Shown here in pieces: positions 1 to 8,217 of a stretch of DNA of 22,392 nucleotides. The notes below the pieces were generated by a model. The model had not been told where the DNA came from, did no database searches, and saw only the letters and a program-made list of their open reading frames with translations. The stretch is from an uncultured Dorea sp. (GTDB taxonomy: Bacteria > Bacillota > Clostridia > Lachnospirales > Lachnospiraceae): the NCBI GenBank assembly GCA_948844705.1, contig CAQNVT010000176.1:1-22392 (forward strand), written 5' to 3'. Position numbers and translations under genes: made by a program. Positions within the stretch are counted from its first letter, which is position 1. Each line of letters starts with the position of its first letter.

Positions 1-46
1 CTTGCGTGACACAGTCTGTCGGCTATTATGAATGTGCCTTGCCCGG

Positions 47-631
47 CTATTGCGGAAATACAATCGTAATCTTCATGGAGAGGCTTTCAGGTTCTGTGTA
101 TTTTCCGGTGCAGAAGCTTGTAAGCCACCAGTGCCTTTCGCACAGACGGCTTACCGGCAGTCCGTCCTGCAGGAGCGTGACAGAGAAAACAGGCATCTCT
201 TCTCCTGAAACGGTTTCAAAGAGAGTATTCTTACGCTCGTTTTTGGCGAGGATGCGGTCTGACTTATAGCATCCGATTTCACACCCGGTTGTAATTCCGT
301 ACTGCCCCTTCCAGAATTCTATAAGCCAGGTAACGCCGTTATAATTAAAATAAACTGGCTCGCAGTCGAAAATCATATGAAAGAGAGGGGCCTGGCTGTC
401 ATAGAAGGCACAGTAGCCGCATTCCTTCTGCCATGCGTCCGTTTCTGAGGTAAAAACATCCTGGGAAAGGTTGTATCTGAAGCCGAAGGGGACGCTGATC
501 TGGTTGATGCGCGCAAGCTTCTCCGGCACAGACATGGCGCAGATCTTGCGGATGGCAAGGTACTTGCGGATATACAGGAATAAGAATATGGCGGAGAAAA
601 AAAGTATTACCAATAATATATATCGATTCAT
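47..631 (-). CDS. DUF4474-like membrane-anchored protein, possibly C-terminally truncated
   Basis: A 194-residue protein of unknown function. Residues 4-22 form one hydrophobic N-terminal segment followed by basic residues, which suggests a membrane anchor. The rest contains the motifs PFGFRYN, DAWQKECGY, DCEPVYFNY and LIEFWKGQYGITTGCEIG, which I recognise as typical of DUF4474 proteins of Lachnospiraceae. ATG at 631 has an upstream AAAGGATG at good spacing. Members I recall continue well beyond the point where this one stops (after KITIVFPQ, at a TAG). The next base frame stays open to the window edge, so a nonsense mutation or a frameshift is possible. It is transcribed away from the neighbouring plus-strand cluster and shares no operon with it. 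Family call is fairly sure; function unknown. Confidence 0.7.
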   Translation of the reverse strand: MNRYILLVILFFSAIFLFLYIRKYLAIRKICAMSVPEKLARINQISVPFGFRYNLSQDVFTSETDAWQKECGYCAFYDSQAPLFHMIFDCEPVYFNYNGVTWLIEFWKGQYGITTGCEIGCYKSDRILAKNERKNTLFETVSGEEMPVFSVTLLQDGLPVSRLCERHWWLTSFCTGKYTEPESLSMKITIVFPQ

Positions 632-779
632 GAAAACATCCTTTTTATGATTTGATCCTGTTACTGTAGTCTATGCAAAGGATGAGAGAGGAGTGAAAAG
701 ACAAGAGTTTAGGAAATAGTGCACAGTTTTGAATAATAAATATTGTGAAAAATCACGGTTGTATATTTTGAATAAATAA

Positions 780-809
780 TTGACAGAATGGATGCCTATA
801 CTGTATACT
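780..809 (+). promoter_or_regulatory. Sigma-A promoter for the membrane protein/M20 peptidase cluster
   Basis: TTGACA at 780-785 and TATACT at 804-809 with an 18-base spacer; TG lies directly before the -10 box. The expected transcript start is about 816, giving a leader of about 50 bases before the ATG at 866. The upstream DNA is AT-rich. Confidence 0.6.
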
Positions 810-865
810 TTCACTAACGGACATATTAAGGACGCGTCTCAAAGTCTGTGGAAGGAGAGAAGAAA

Positions 866-1600
866 ATGAAAGAAAGTACAAATTATTTAGAGCTGGCGAA
901 CAGTCCGCTCATGTGGCTCGCAGCAGCGGTAGCTGTTGGCGTTGTAGTAGTCCAGTCGGTAGTATTTTTCAGAAAATCTTTAAAGGCTGCAAAAGAACTG
1001 GAGATTTCAAAGGAACAGGTTAATATGGCAATTAAGAGCAGCGCCATTGCATCTATTGGTCCTGCGATTGTAATTCTTGTTACAATGATTTCCCTTATTG
1101 TATCTATGGGAGCTCCGGTTTCATGGATGAGGCTGTCTTTTATCGGCTCTGTAAATTACGAGGCTATGGCGGCAGGCTTCGGTGCACAGGCAATGGGAAC
1201 GACGCTTGAGAATCTGGATCCCGTAGCATTTTCCTGCGGCGTATGGGTTATGATATGCGGTTCGCTTGGCTGGCTTATTTTTACACTTCTGTTTACAGAC
1301 AAGATGCATAAGGTAAATCATTTAATGTCTAAAGGAAACGCGAAGATGGTTCCTATCATTTCCGCGGGAGCAATGCTTGGTGCGTTTGCAAACCTGGCGT
1401 CCGGCAATTTCTTTTCGGCAGAAGGCAGCTTTGCATTTGGCGGCGCGCCGGCGATCGCAACAATCATCGGATGTATCCTGATGATGATTCTGTCCAAGCT
1501 TGCAAAGGATAAGCAGATTAACTGGCTTAGAGAATGGGCATTTGCAATCTCCATGTTTTCCGGAATGTTTGTCGGATATATGTGGAGCATGATGGCATAA
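866..1600 (+). CDS. DUF5058 family integral membrane protein
   Basis: A 244-residue membrane protein with about six hydrophobic segments (roughly residues 15-35, 58-82, 120-145, 160-183, 195-213 and 222-243). The soluble stretches are short and charged, for example KAAKELEISKEQ after the first segment. I recognise it as DUF5058-like. ATG at 866 is preferred over an in-frame GTG at 848 because AAGGAG at 852-857 is well placed for it. It is the first gene after a consensus promoter and is followed 16 bases later by a second membrane protein, then by two M20 hydrolases. The arrangement recalls abgABT-type loci, in which a transporter sits with amidohydrolases, so a role in uptake or export of the hydrolase substrate is inferred. 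No function is established by the sequence itself. Confidence 0.75.
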   Translation: MKESTNYLELANSPLMWLAAAVAVGVVVVQSVVFFRKSLKAAKELEISKEQVNMAIKSSAIASIGPAIVILVTMISLIVSMGAPVSWMRLSFIGSVNYEAMAAGFGAQAMGTTLENLDPVAFSCGVWVMICGSLGWLIFTLLFTDKMHKVNHLMSKGNAKMVPIISAGAMLGAFANLASGNFFSAEGSFAFGGAPAIATIIGCILMMILSKLAKDKQINWLREWAFAISMFSGMFVGYMWSMMA

Positions 1601-1616
1601 TAAGGAGGAGAACAAA

Positions 1617-2306
1617 ATGAACAATCAGTATTATTCAAATACATATATTCCCAGTATTATTAAATGGGGAAAATTAACATTACTTCTGGGTATTCTTACC
1701 AGTTTTCTGCCGGCGCTTGTAGTTTCTCTTGTGTTCGGACATATGCCGCCGGTTTCCGCCATTATTGCGGGAACAATTTCACAGATAAGTGTAAGCGGCG
1801 CCTTCTATGTTGTAGAGCCGATTTCCTATTTCCCGATCCTTGGAATTCCGGGAACCTATCTTACGTTTCTTTCCGGAAACACCTCGAATATGCGTGTGCC
1901 ATGTTCCTCTGTAGCACAGGAGGCGGCAGGCGTAGAGATGGGAAGTGAAAAGGGCTCTGTCATCTCAACGATCGGTATTGCGGTATCTATTCTTGTAAAT
2001 ATTGTGATACTGACTGTAGGAGCGGTAGGCGGAAATGTAATTATTTCCGCAATGCCGGAAGGCTTGAAGGCTGCGCTTAATTTCCTGCTTCCGGCGCTTT
2101 ACGGCGCGGTTTTCGGACAGTTTGCAGTATCTCGTCCAAAGCTTGCGGGAGTGGCTGTTGTAATCGCATTTGGAATGAACTGGCTGCTTAAGAACAATTT
2201 CCTGTCCTTCTTCCCGGGAACTCCGTCCTATGTGGTTATCCTTGTGGCGGTGTTCGGCTCTATATTTGCAGGACGTCTGATTTACAAAAAAGAATTAGAG
2301 GATTAG
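1617..2306 (+). CDS. Integral membrane protein, likely partner of the DUF5058 protein
   Basis: A 229-residue polytopic membrane protein with about six hydrophobic segments covering most of its length, glycine- and proline-rich loops (for example FPILGIPGTYLTFLSGNTS near residues 72-90) and a short basic C-terminus ending KKELED. ATG at 1617 follows AAGGAGGAG at 1602-1610. Its start lies 16 bases after the DUF5058 stop and its own stop is 10 bases before the next gene, so the four genes are very probably co-transcribed. I do not recognise a named family. The tight pairing of two small membrane proteins suggests a heteromeric transporter or permease, which is an inference from context only. Confidence 0.7.
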   Translation: MNNQYYSNTYIPSIIKWGKLTLLLGILTSFLPALVVSLVFGHMPPVSAIIAGTISQISVSGAFYVVEPISYFPILGIPGTYLTFLSGNTSNMRVPCSSVAQEAAGVEMGSEKGSVISTIGIAVSILVNIVILTVGAVGGNVIISAMPEGLKAALNFLLPALYGAVFGQFAVSRPKLAGVAVVIAFGMNWLLKNNFLSFFPGTPSYVVILVAVFGSIFAGRLIYKKELED

Positions 2307-2316
2307 GAGGTGCCCT

Positions 2317-3435
2317 ATGCTTTCCAGAGAAAGAATGCAGAATTTATTTCTTGAAATGATACAGATTTACAGTCCGTCAAAGGGCGAAAAAGAGATGGCG
2401 GATTTTATAGAGGCCTGGCTTACAAAGCGCGGGATCGAATTTAAATCAGACCGGGCCGGAGAAGGCTACGGCGGAAACGGGAGAAACATTGTCGCACATA
2501 TTCCGGGAACAAAGGAAGGGATTCCGTTGGGTTTCGGGGCTCATATGGATCAGATTGAGCCGTGCAGGGACGTAAAGGCGGTTATTGACGGGAACATTAT
2601 CCGCACGGATGGGACGACAACACTGGGCGGCGATGACAAATCCGGTATTGCGGCTGTCTTAGAGGCGGTGGAGGATATTCTTGAAAGCGGTGCAGAGCAC
2701 AGAGATATTTATCTTGTGTTTACCTGTTCCGAGGAAATCAGCATGCAGGGTACCAAGCATATGGATCTTGGTATTCTGCCCTGTAAGGATCTGGTCATTG
2801 CGGACGCGACAGGAAATACAGGCGTTATCGCATACAAGGCTCCGGCGATGGAGGCAATTGAGATTACTGTCAGAGGAAAGAAGGCCCATGCCGGTATCGA
2901 GCCGGAAAAGGGAGTAAACGCGGTCTGTGCGGCAGCAAAAGCAATTGATAAGATGCATATCGGAAGAATTGACGCGCAGACAACCTCTAATATCGGAAGG
3001 ATAGAAGGAGGCGGCGCGACAAATGTTGTAACAGACGAGGTAAGCTTTACGGCGGAGATTCGTTCTCATAGTATGGAGAAGCTTAGTGAAGAAGTAGAGT
3101 ATATGGAAAACTGCTTAAAAGAGGCCGCAGAGGAAATGGGCGCGCAGTATGAGTTTAACCATGAGCTGGCATACCCGTCCCTTTCTCTTGATATGGACTG
3201 CGAGCTTGTCCGCCTTACGAAGGATGCTATGGAGAAGGAGGATATTAAACCAGAGCTTATGGTAATCGGAGGCGGAAGCGATGCGAATGTGCTGGCCGGC
3301 CACGGATACCGCAGCGTGATCCTCGGACTTGGCATGAGGGATGTACATACAGTTCAGGAATCTCTGGACATGGATGAAGTATGGAAAGCTGCCAGGGTAA
3401 TCAGACGGATGATGTCAGGGGATCAGGAGAAGTAA
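2317..3435 (+). CDS. M20 family metallopeptidase, peptidase T-like
   Basis: A 372-residue zinc-type M20 hydrolase. All expected metal-site motifs are visible: GAHMDQ with His76, LGGDDKSG with Asp near 106, the CSEE pair near residues 135-140, an Asp in VIADATGN near 160, and a C-terminal VHTVQE His. The middle (about 180-290, starting AMEAIEITVRGKKAHAG) is the usual lid/dimerisation domain. The length fits peptidase T-like members of M20, which are cytoplasmic aminopeptidases acting on di- or tripeptides. TAGGAGGTG precedes ATG 2317. The next M20 gene starts one base after its stop. Together with the membrane pair it probably processes an imported peptide or conjugated amino acid; the true substrate cannot be read from sequence. 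Confidence 0.88.
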   Translation: MLSRERMQNLFLEMIQIYSPSKGEKEMADFIEAWLTKRGIEFKSDRAGEGYGGNGRNIVAHIPGTKEGIPLGFGAHMDQIEPCRDVKAVIDGNIIRTDGTTTLGGDDKSGIAAVLEAVEDILESGAEHRDIYLVFTCSEEISMQGTKHMDLGILPCKDLVIADATGNTGVIAYKAPAMEAIEITVRGKKAHAGIEPEKGVNAVCAAAKAIDKMHIGRIDAQTTSNIGRIEGGGATNVVTDEVSFTAEIRSHSMEKLSEEVEYMENCLKEAAEEMGAQYEFNHELAYPSLSLDMDCELVRLTKDAMEKEDIKPELMVIGGGSDANVLAGHGYRSVILGLGMRDVHTVQESLDMDEVWKAARVIRRMMSGDQEK

Positions 3436-3436
3436 A

Positions 3437-4774
3437 ATGGAAAAAGAAGAATTAAAGCGAAGATGTATAGAAGCAATTGATAGAAGGCGGGAGGATATTA
3501 TCCGTCTGGGCGAAAAGGTATACAGGAACCCGGAGCTTGGTTACAAGGAGTTTGAAACTACGAAATGCATGGAGGAGGCATTCGCCTCCCTGGGGCTTGA
3601 TACAGTTTCTCCTATTGCCTATACAGGATGCAGGGCCGTCGCCGGGGGAAAAGAAAAACCGGCAGTTGCGGTTATGGGAGAGTTGGACAGCGTTGTATGC
3701 CCGGAGCACGAGGACTGTGCGGTAAACGGAAATATGCATGCCTGCGGACATAACGTGCAGCTTGCCAACCTGTATGGCTGCGCGGCGGGCCTGGTGGAAT
3801 CCGGAGTTATAAATGAGCTTTCGGGCATGGTAGAATTTATTGCTATTCCTGCAGAGGAATGCGTGGATCTGGACTATCGGGACAAATTAATCGAAGAGGG
3901 CAGGATTGGGTTTTACGGAGGCAAGCAGGAATATCTGTCAAGAGGCGGAATGGACAATATTGATATGATTCTGCAGTGCCATATGATGGAGGTGGACGGC
4001 GGAAGAAAATGCTGTACCGTAGATACGAACACCAACGGTTTTATCACCAAAAATGTAAAATTCATAGGAAAAGCGGCTCACGCCGGAGCAGCGCCGTATG
4101 AAGGAATCAATGCTGTTAATATGGCGCAGCTTGCGCTGAATAATATCAATGCCCTGCGGGAAACCTTCCGGGAGGAGGACTTAGTCCGTGTCAGCACCGT
4201 TATAACCAGCGGCGGAGAGCTGGTAAATGTTGTGCCGGCGGTAGTTACGATGCAGATTATGGTAAGGGCGGCGACTGTGGAGGCCATGACAGAGGCCGGC
4301 GAGAAGGTGGGAAGGGCATTAAAGGCCGGAGCGCTGGCAGTCGGAGGCAAGGTGGAGATCCGGGATCAGATAGGATATTTTCCTCTCGCTACAGATCGTG
4401 CACTTTCCGCTTTATACCGTAAGAACATGATTGAATACGGCGGTGCGGATGAAAATTCTTTTGTAGAGCTCTATAGGGCGGCCAGCTCTACAGATCTGGG
4501 AGATATGTCCCAGATCATGCCGTGTATGCATGTGTGGTCCTCCGGAATTACGGGCGGCCTGCATTCGAAGGATTTCAAAATCTGTGATTTCGAAAAGGCG
4601 TATGTGCTTCCGGCAAAGATGCTGGCGCTTACGGTCATAGATCTTTTATATGAGGACGCCGGTAAAGCGAAGGAGATTATCAGGGCATATAGGCCAAGGT
4701 TTACAAAGGAAACATACATAAAATATATGAAAGAGCATTCAGCAGTTGAATTGTTTGATGGTTCTGCGATATAA
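3437..4774 (+). CDS. M20D-type amidohydrolase (AbgB/N-acyl amino acid hydrolase-like)
   Basis: A 445-residue M20 hydrolase of the aminoacylase/aminobenzoyl-glutamate hydrolase group. Visible motifs are NPELGYKEFET (31-41), GELDS (81-85), MHACGHN with Cys103 and His105, the Glu140-Glu141 pair in IPAEECVD, His182 in QCHMM, the lid signature KAAHAGAAPYEGINA, and GGLHSKDF near the end. The usual GHD is GHN here, as in some AbgB-like proteins. It starts one base after the previous stop with AGGAG upstream, so translation is coupled. Known relatives cleave amide bonds of N-acyl amino acids or p-aminobenzoyl-glutamate. A long hairpin follows the gene. The family is secure, the substrate is not. Confidence 0.87.
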   Translation: MEKEELKRRCIEAIDRRREDIIRLGEKVYRNPELGYKEFETTKCMEEAFASLGLDTVSPIAYTGCRAVAGGKEKPAVAVMGELDSVVCPEHEDCAVNGNMHACGHNVQLANLYGCAAGLVESGVINELSGMVEFIAIPAEECVDLDYRDKLIEEGRIGFYGGKQEYLSRGGMDNIDMILQCHMMEVDGGRKCCTVDTNTNGFITKNVKFIGKAAHAGAAPYEGINAVNMAQLALNNINALRETFREEDLVRVSTVITSGGELVNVVPAVVTMQIMVRAATVEAMTEAGEKVGRALKAGALAVGGKVEIRDQIGYFPLATDRALSALYRKNMIEYGGADENSFVELYRAASSTDLGDMSQIMPCMHVWSSGITGGLHSKDFKICDFEKAYVLPAKMLALTVIDLLYEDAGKAKEIIRAYRPRFTKETYIKYMKEHSAVELFDGSAI

Positions 4775-4780
4775 TAGGAG

Positions 4781-4817
4781 CAGCCGGAACTGTATTTTGA
4801 AAATACGGTTCCGGCTG
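4781..4817 (+). terminator. Long hairpin between the M20 genes and the regulator (terminator or attenuator)
   Basis: Left arm 4781-4798 and right arm 4800-4817 pair over 18 bases with one G-T wobble, beginning CAGCCGGAAC and ending GTTCCGGCTG. No U-tract follows (TATACCC), so it is not a canonical rho-independent terminator. It could dampen transcription, mark an mRNA 3' end, or act as a processing or stability element between the upstream four genes and the regulator/sda genes. A second small hairpin (GACAC-TTC-GTGTC) lies at 4863-4875. Confidence 0.5.
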
Positions 4818-4918
4818 TATACCCATCTGGGCATCCTGTAATGCAGGCTCTTCGGGCAGGCAGACACTTCGTGTCCATCAAGGTATAGGTAAATAATATG
4901 GTCAGAAAAGGTAAAATT

Positions 4919-6208
4919 ATGAAAATCGGCGTAATTGGTCCAGAATCATCCTGTGAAAGCGTAAAGGAAAGCATTAGACAGATCGACGGGGAGCTTATAG
5001 TTTCCTGTTATGTAAGAGAGCGTGTCAGCCACTGCAGTGAAGTGATTAAAGAATGTGAGGAAGAATGTGACGCGATTCTTTTTACCGGCTGTGCGGTAGA
5101 GGATTATGTGACAGGCTCTTATGAGATTAAGAAGCCCTACACTTCCGTGGAAAGGTCGAGTGTCAGTGTGGCCGGCGCTTTTCTTGAGATGCAGAAGCAG
5201 GATATGGAGCTTGATGCTTTCAGCATTGACGTGGTGGAGAATCAGGTAATCATGGACCTGTTGGACGCAGTGCAGATATTGGCAAGGAATATTTATTCCT
5301 GCTCTATGCAGCCCGGGGTGGACGAGCAGGAGTATGTGGACTGGCACATCAGTCTCCAGAAGGAAGGCAAGACGAATGTGGCGCTGACTTCCTTTGTGTG
5401 GGTGTATAACACCCTGATCGCACAGGGATATCAGGCTATTTATCTAAAGGGAACGAGAGAAACCGTAAGGCGTGCGTTAGAGCGCCTGAAAAATCAATAT
5501 GCACTGACGCAGGCAGAGTATTCCCAGATAGCCGTGGAGGTGCTGCAGCTTACAAATTATGACTGGAATCTGGGGAATTACTATGCGGCTATGTCAGAAA
5601 AGGCGGACGTTGAAAAGGAAATCGTACAGTACGTACAGAGCATACAGGGAACGATATTCCCTTTTGGGAAAAGGGAATATGTAGTGTTTTCCAATGCCGG
5701 CGTGATAGAGAATAAGCAGAACTACAACCGGATACAGAAGCTTCAGCAGAAGGTGAAGGAGACGGGAATTGAGCTGAATGTAGGGATTGGTATGGGACTT
5801 ACAGTCTATAAGGCAGAGATGAATGCAAGGAAGGCTTTAGAAAATTCTGTCCGAAGAAAGAAGCAGGAGCTGTTTCAGGTGGATGAAAAGGATGTGCTTC
5901 AGGGACCGCTTGATACGGAGAGACAGCTTCGGTATGAGCTGATATCCTCTGACCCTAAAATCCGGGAGATCGCCGCACAGACAGGTTTAAGCGAGCATTC
6001 CGTACTCAAGGTGATCGCTATTGCAGAGGCGAGGAAGAGCTACATTTTTGACGCCCATGAGCTGGCGGAGTGTCTGGAGGTTACGGTAAGAAGCGCAAGA
6101 AGGATTATGAATAAAATTATGGATGCCGGCTATGGAAAGCTGCACGCAAAGGAGATGGCGGCCTCAGGGGGAAGGCCGAAGGCTTTGATCGAAATCCTGT
6201 TTAAATAA
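4919..6208 (+). CDS. Putative transcriptional regulator with degenerate GGDEF-like core and C-terminal HTH
   Basis: A 429-residue cytoplasmic protein with no membrane segment. The N-terminal third begins MKIGVIGP and alternates beta/alpha like a receiver or PrpR-type sensor domain. Residues about 255-325 (YVVFSNAG through GIGMGLTVYKAEMNARKAL) resemble the degenerate GGDEF-like domain of CdaR/PucR-type regulators and lack a GGDEF signature. The last 80 residues contain two helix-turn-helix-like stretches (EIAAQTGLSEHSVLKVI; ELAECLEVTVRSARRIMNKI) and end GGRPKALIEI, as winged-helix domains often do. An in-frame ATG at 4898 is an alternative start; both have weak AGG-type sites. It lies between the M20 genes and sdaAB, so it probably controls one or both, with an amino acid or dipeptide as a possible effector. 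I do not recognise a named family. Confidence 0.65.
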   Translation: MKIGVIGPESSCESVKESIRQIDGELIVSCYVRERVSHCSEVIKECEEECDAILFTGCAVEDYVTGSYEIKKPYTSVERSSVSVAGAFLEMQKQDMELDAFSIDVVENQVIMDLLDAVQILARNIYSCSMQPGVDEQEYVDWHISLQKEGKTNVALTSFVWVYNTLIAQGYQAIYLKGTRETVRRALERLKNQYALTQAEYSQIAVEVLQLTNYDWNLGNYYAAMSEKADVEKEIVQYVQSIQGTIFPFGKREYVVFSNAGVIENKQNYNRIQKLQQKVKETGIELNVGIGMGLTVYKAEMNARKALENSVRRKKQELFQVDEKDVLQGPLDTERQLRYELISSDPKIREIAAQTGLSEHSVLKVIAIAEARKSYIFDAHELAECLEVTVRSARRIMNKIMDAGYGKLHAKEMAASGGRPKALIEILFK

Positions 6209-6246
6209 AAACAAAAAAATTGCCAATAATAAAGGAGGAAGGAAAA

Positions 6247-6918
6247 ATGGCAAATATATTTGATATTCTTGGTCCGGTCATGGTAGGCCCGTCCAGTTCC
6301 CACACCGCGGGGGCGGTACGTATCGGCCTGATCGCGAGGAAGCTTTTTGGCAGACAGCCGGATAAAGCTTATGTTTACCTGCATGGCTCGTTTGCAGCTA
6401 CAGGAAAAGGGCACGGAACGGATAAGGCGCTGATCGCAGGTCTTCTTGGGATGAAGCCGGACGATCTTCGGATTCCTGAGAGCTTTGATATTGCGGGGGA
6501 GAAAGGGATGGATTTCGTAATCGAGCCGAAAGAGCTTCGGGATGCGCATCCTAATACAGCGAAGATCATTATGGAGGCAGAAGGCGGCAAGAGACTGGAA
6601 ATTCAGGCGTATTCCATCGGCGGCGGAAGGATCCGTGTAAGTATGTTAGACGGAATGGAAGTGAATTTCAGCGGCGAGACCAACACGCTGATCGTAAGAA
6701 ATCAGGATCAGCCGGGATGTATTACAGACGTTTCGACGGTTTTAAACCTCTGTAAAGTCAACATTGCCACCATGCAGGTGTTCCGTGCCAAAAGAGGCGG
6801 AAGCGCTGTTATGGTAGTGGAGACGGATCAGGTAGTGCCGAAAAGCGCCATCGAGATGCTTGAGGGCAGAGAAGGGATTTTGAAGGTAACATTTTTGAAT
6901 GTGAGCGAGAAGGAGTAA
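6247..6918 (+). CDS. sdaAB: L-serine dehydratase, iron-sulfur-dependent, beta subunit
   Basis: A 223-residue subunit of the two-chain L-serine dehydratase, which with SdaAA converts L-serine to pyruvate and ammonia. It opens with the family signature FDILGPVMVGPSSSHTAGA, followed by the GSFAATGKGHGTD segment. The C-terminal part from about residue 145 (TLIVRNQDQPGCITDVSTVL) is an ACT-type domain often used for ligand sensing. ATG at 6247 is chosen over a TTG at 6220 because AAAGGAGGAAGG lies directly upstream and the conserved domain starts there. The gap to the regulator stop is 38 bases and the alpha subunit starts 4 bases after its stop. Confidence 0.95.
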   Translation: MANIFDILGPVMVGPSSSHTAGAVRIGLIARKLFGRQPDKAYVYLHGSFAATGKGHGTDKALIAGLLGMKPDDLRIPESFDIAGEKGMDFVIEPKELRDAHPNTAKIIMEAEGGKRLEIQAYSIGGGRIRVSMLDGMEVNFSGETNTLIVRNQDQPGCITDVSTVLNLCKVNIATMQVFRAKRGGSAVMVVETDQVVPKSAIEMLEGREGILKVTFLNVSEKE

Positions 6919-6922
6919 AGGT

Positions 6923-7789
6923 ATGTCATATCAGTCAATGGAAGAAGCATATGCAAGATGTGAAAGAGAGGGAATCGAGTTCTGGAAGGCGGTTCAGCTT
7001 GAGGATGCCGAGGAACGCGACATAAAAACAGAAGATTCCTGGAAACAGATGAAGGGTATGTGGCAGGCAATGCTTGACAGTATTGATACCTATGATCCTT
7101 CACTGATGTCAAGAAGCGGCCTTGTGGGAAAAGAAGGCGGCATGATGGATGAGTATCTGAAAAAGGGAGATACACTGTGCGGGGAGTACATGGCAAAGGT
7201 TATGGCAAATGCACTTAAGATGGGCTGCAACAATGCCTGTATGAAACGAATCGTAGCAGCTCCGACAGCAGGAGCCTGCGGCGTACTTCCGGCAGTTCTC
7301 GTGACCTATTACCGGGAGTATGAGGTGCCGGAGGAAAAGATGATAGAGGCAATGTACGTAGCGGCAGGCGTGGGACAGATCATTGCAAACCGTGCATATC
7401 TTGCCGGGGCATCCGGCGGCTGTCAGGCAGAGATCGGCTCCGGCTCCGGCATGGCGGCGGCAGCGATCTGTCATGTGAAGGGCGGAAATAAGGAACAGCT
7501 CGGACATGCCTGTGCAATGGCTCTTAAGAATCTTATGGGGTTAGTCTGCGACCCGGTGGGGGGACTTGTGGAGGTTCCCTGCGTGAAGAGAAACGTAGGC
7601 GGGGCAGTAAACGCTATGGCGGCCGCGGACATGGCTCTGGCGGGGATCGTAAGCCAGATTCCGGTGGATCAGGTGATTGACGCCATGAAGGAAGTCGGCG
7701 ACAGGATGGATGTAAGTCTGAAGGAGACAGGCGTCGGCGGAGTGGCAGGAAGCGCCATGGCCAGGGAGGTTGTGGAGAGGATATTTTAA
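6923..7789 (+). CDS. sdaAA: L-serine dehydratase, iron-sulfur-dependent, alpha subunit
   Basis: A 288-residue catalytic subunit. Cys167 (GGCQAE), Cys209 (VCDPVGG) and Cys220 (VPCVKR) are spaced 42 and 11 residues apart, the same spacing as three cluster cysteines in single-chain serine dehydratases, so they probably bind the oxygen-sensitive 4Fe-4S cluster that activates serine. AAPTAGACGVLPA near 112-124 is the other family hallmark. AAGGAG before ATG 6923 lies inside the end of sdaAB, showing coupled translation. In this context the enzyme would use serine released by peptide or amide hydrolysis for pyruvate and ammonia production. Confidence 0.95.
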   Translation: MSYQSMEEAYARCEREGIEFWKAVQLEDAEERDIKTEDSWKQMKGMWQAMLDSIDTYDPSLMSRSGLVGKEGGMMDEYLKKGDTLCGEYMAKVMANALKMGCNNACMKRIVAAPTAGACGVLPAVLVTYYREYEVPEEKMIEAMYVAAGVGQIIANRAYLAGASGGCQAEIGSGSGMAAAAICHVKGGNKEQLGHACAMALKNLMGLVCDPVGGLVEVPCVKRNVGGAVNAMAAADMALAGIVSQIPVDQVIDAMKEVGDRMDVSLKETGVGGVAGSAMAREVVERIF

Positions 7790-7791
7790 AA

Positions 7792-8160
7792 ATGATTTTA
7801 AAAAATGTGTTATTAGCTGTAAGGGACATTGAACGGTCACGCCGGTTTTACCAGGAAATACTGGGACTTTCAGTCAAAGCGGATCTGGGGGAAAAGGTGT
7901 TGTTTACAGGCGGCGTCGTCTTAGAGGAGAGCAGACCGTGGGAAAATGCTTTGAAGCGTCCGGTTGTGTATGGCGGGAATGATGCGGAGCTGTATTTTGA
8001 GGCTCCTGACGCCGGGGTTATCAGGAAGAGGCTTGAGGACTCTGGTTTTGAGGCGGTATTTCTGACAGAGGAGGGGGAGGAACCGTCAGAGGTTGTGCGG
8101 TTTTACGATCCTGACAGACATATAATCGAGGTGCGGACTATAGGATGGAATCATAACTAA
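7792..8160 (+). CDS. VOC (glyoxalase/bleomycin-resistance) fold protein
   Basis: A 122-residue single VOC-domain protein. LLAVRDIERSRRFYQEILGL at the N-terminus and VVRFYDPDRHIIEVR at the C-terminus are the two halves of the beta-alpha-beta-beta-beta metal-binding fold; Glu near residue 114 is a likely metal ligand. ATG 7792 begins two bases after the sdaAA stop with a poorly placed GGAGAGG about 13 bases upstream, so translation may be weak or coupled. The family covers lyases, dioxygenases and resistance proteins, and nothing here identifies the substrate. It may be a passenger at the end of the sda operon. Confidence 0.8.
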   Translation: MILKNVLLAVRDIERSRRFYQEILGLSVKADLGEKVLFTGGVVLEESRPWENALKRPVVYGGNDAELYFEAPDAGVIRKRLEDSGFEAVFLTEEGEEPSEVVRFYDPDRHIIEVRTIGWNHN

Positions 8161-8217
8161 AAATTTCCACCTGCAGCAGACATGTTGGAGAATTTGCTCG
8201 AAAAAGAAGATATGGGA

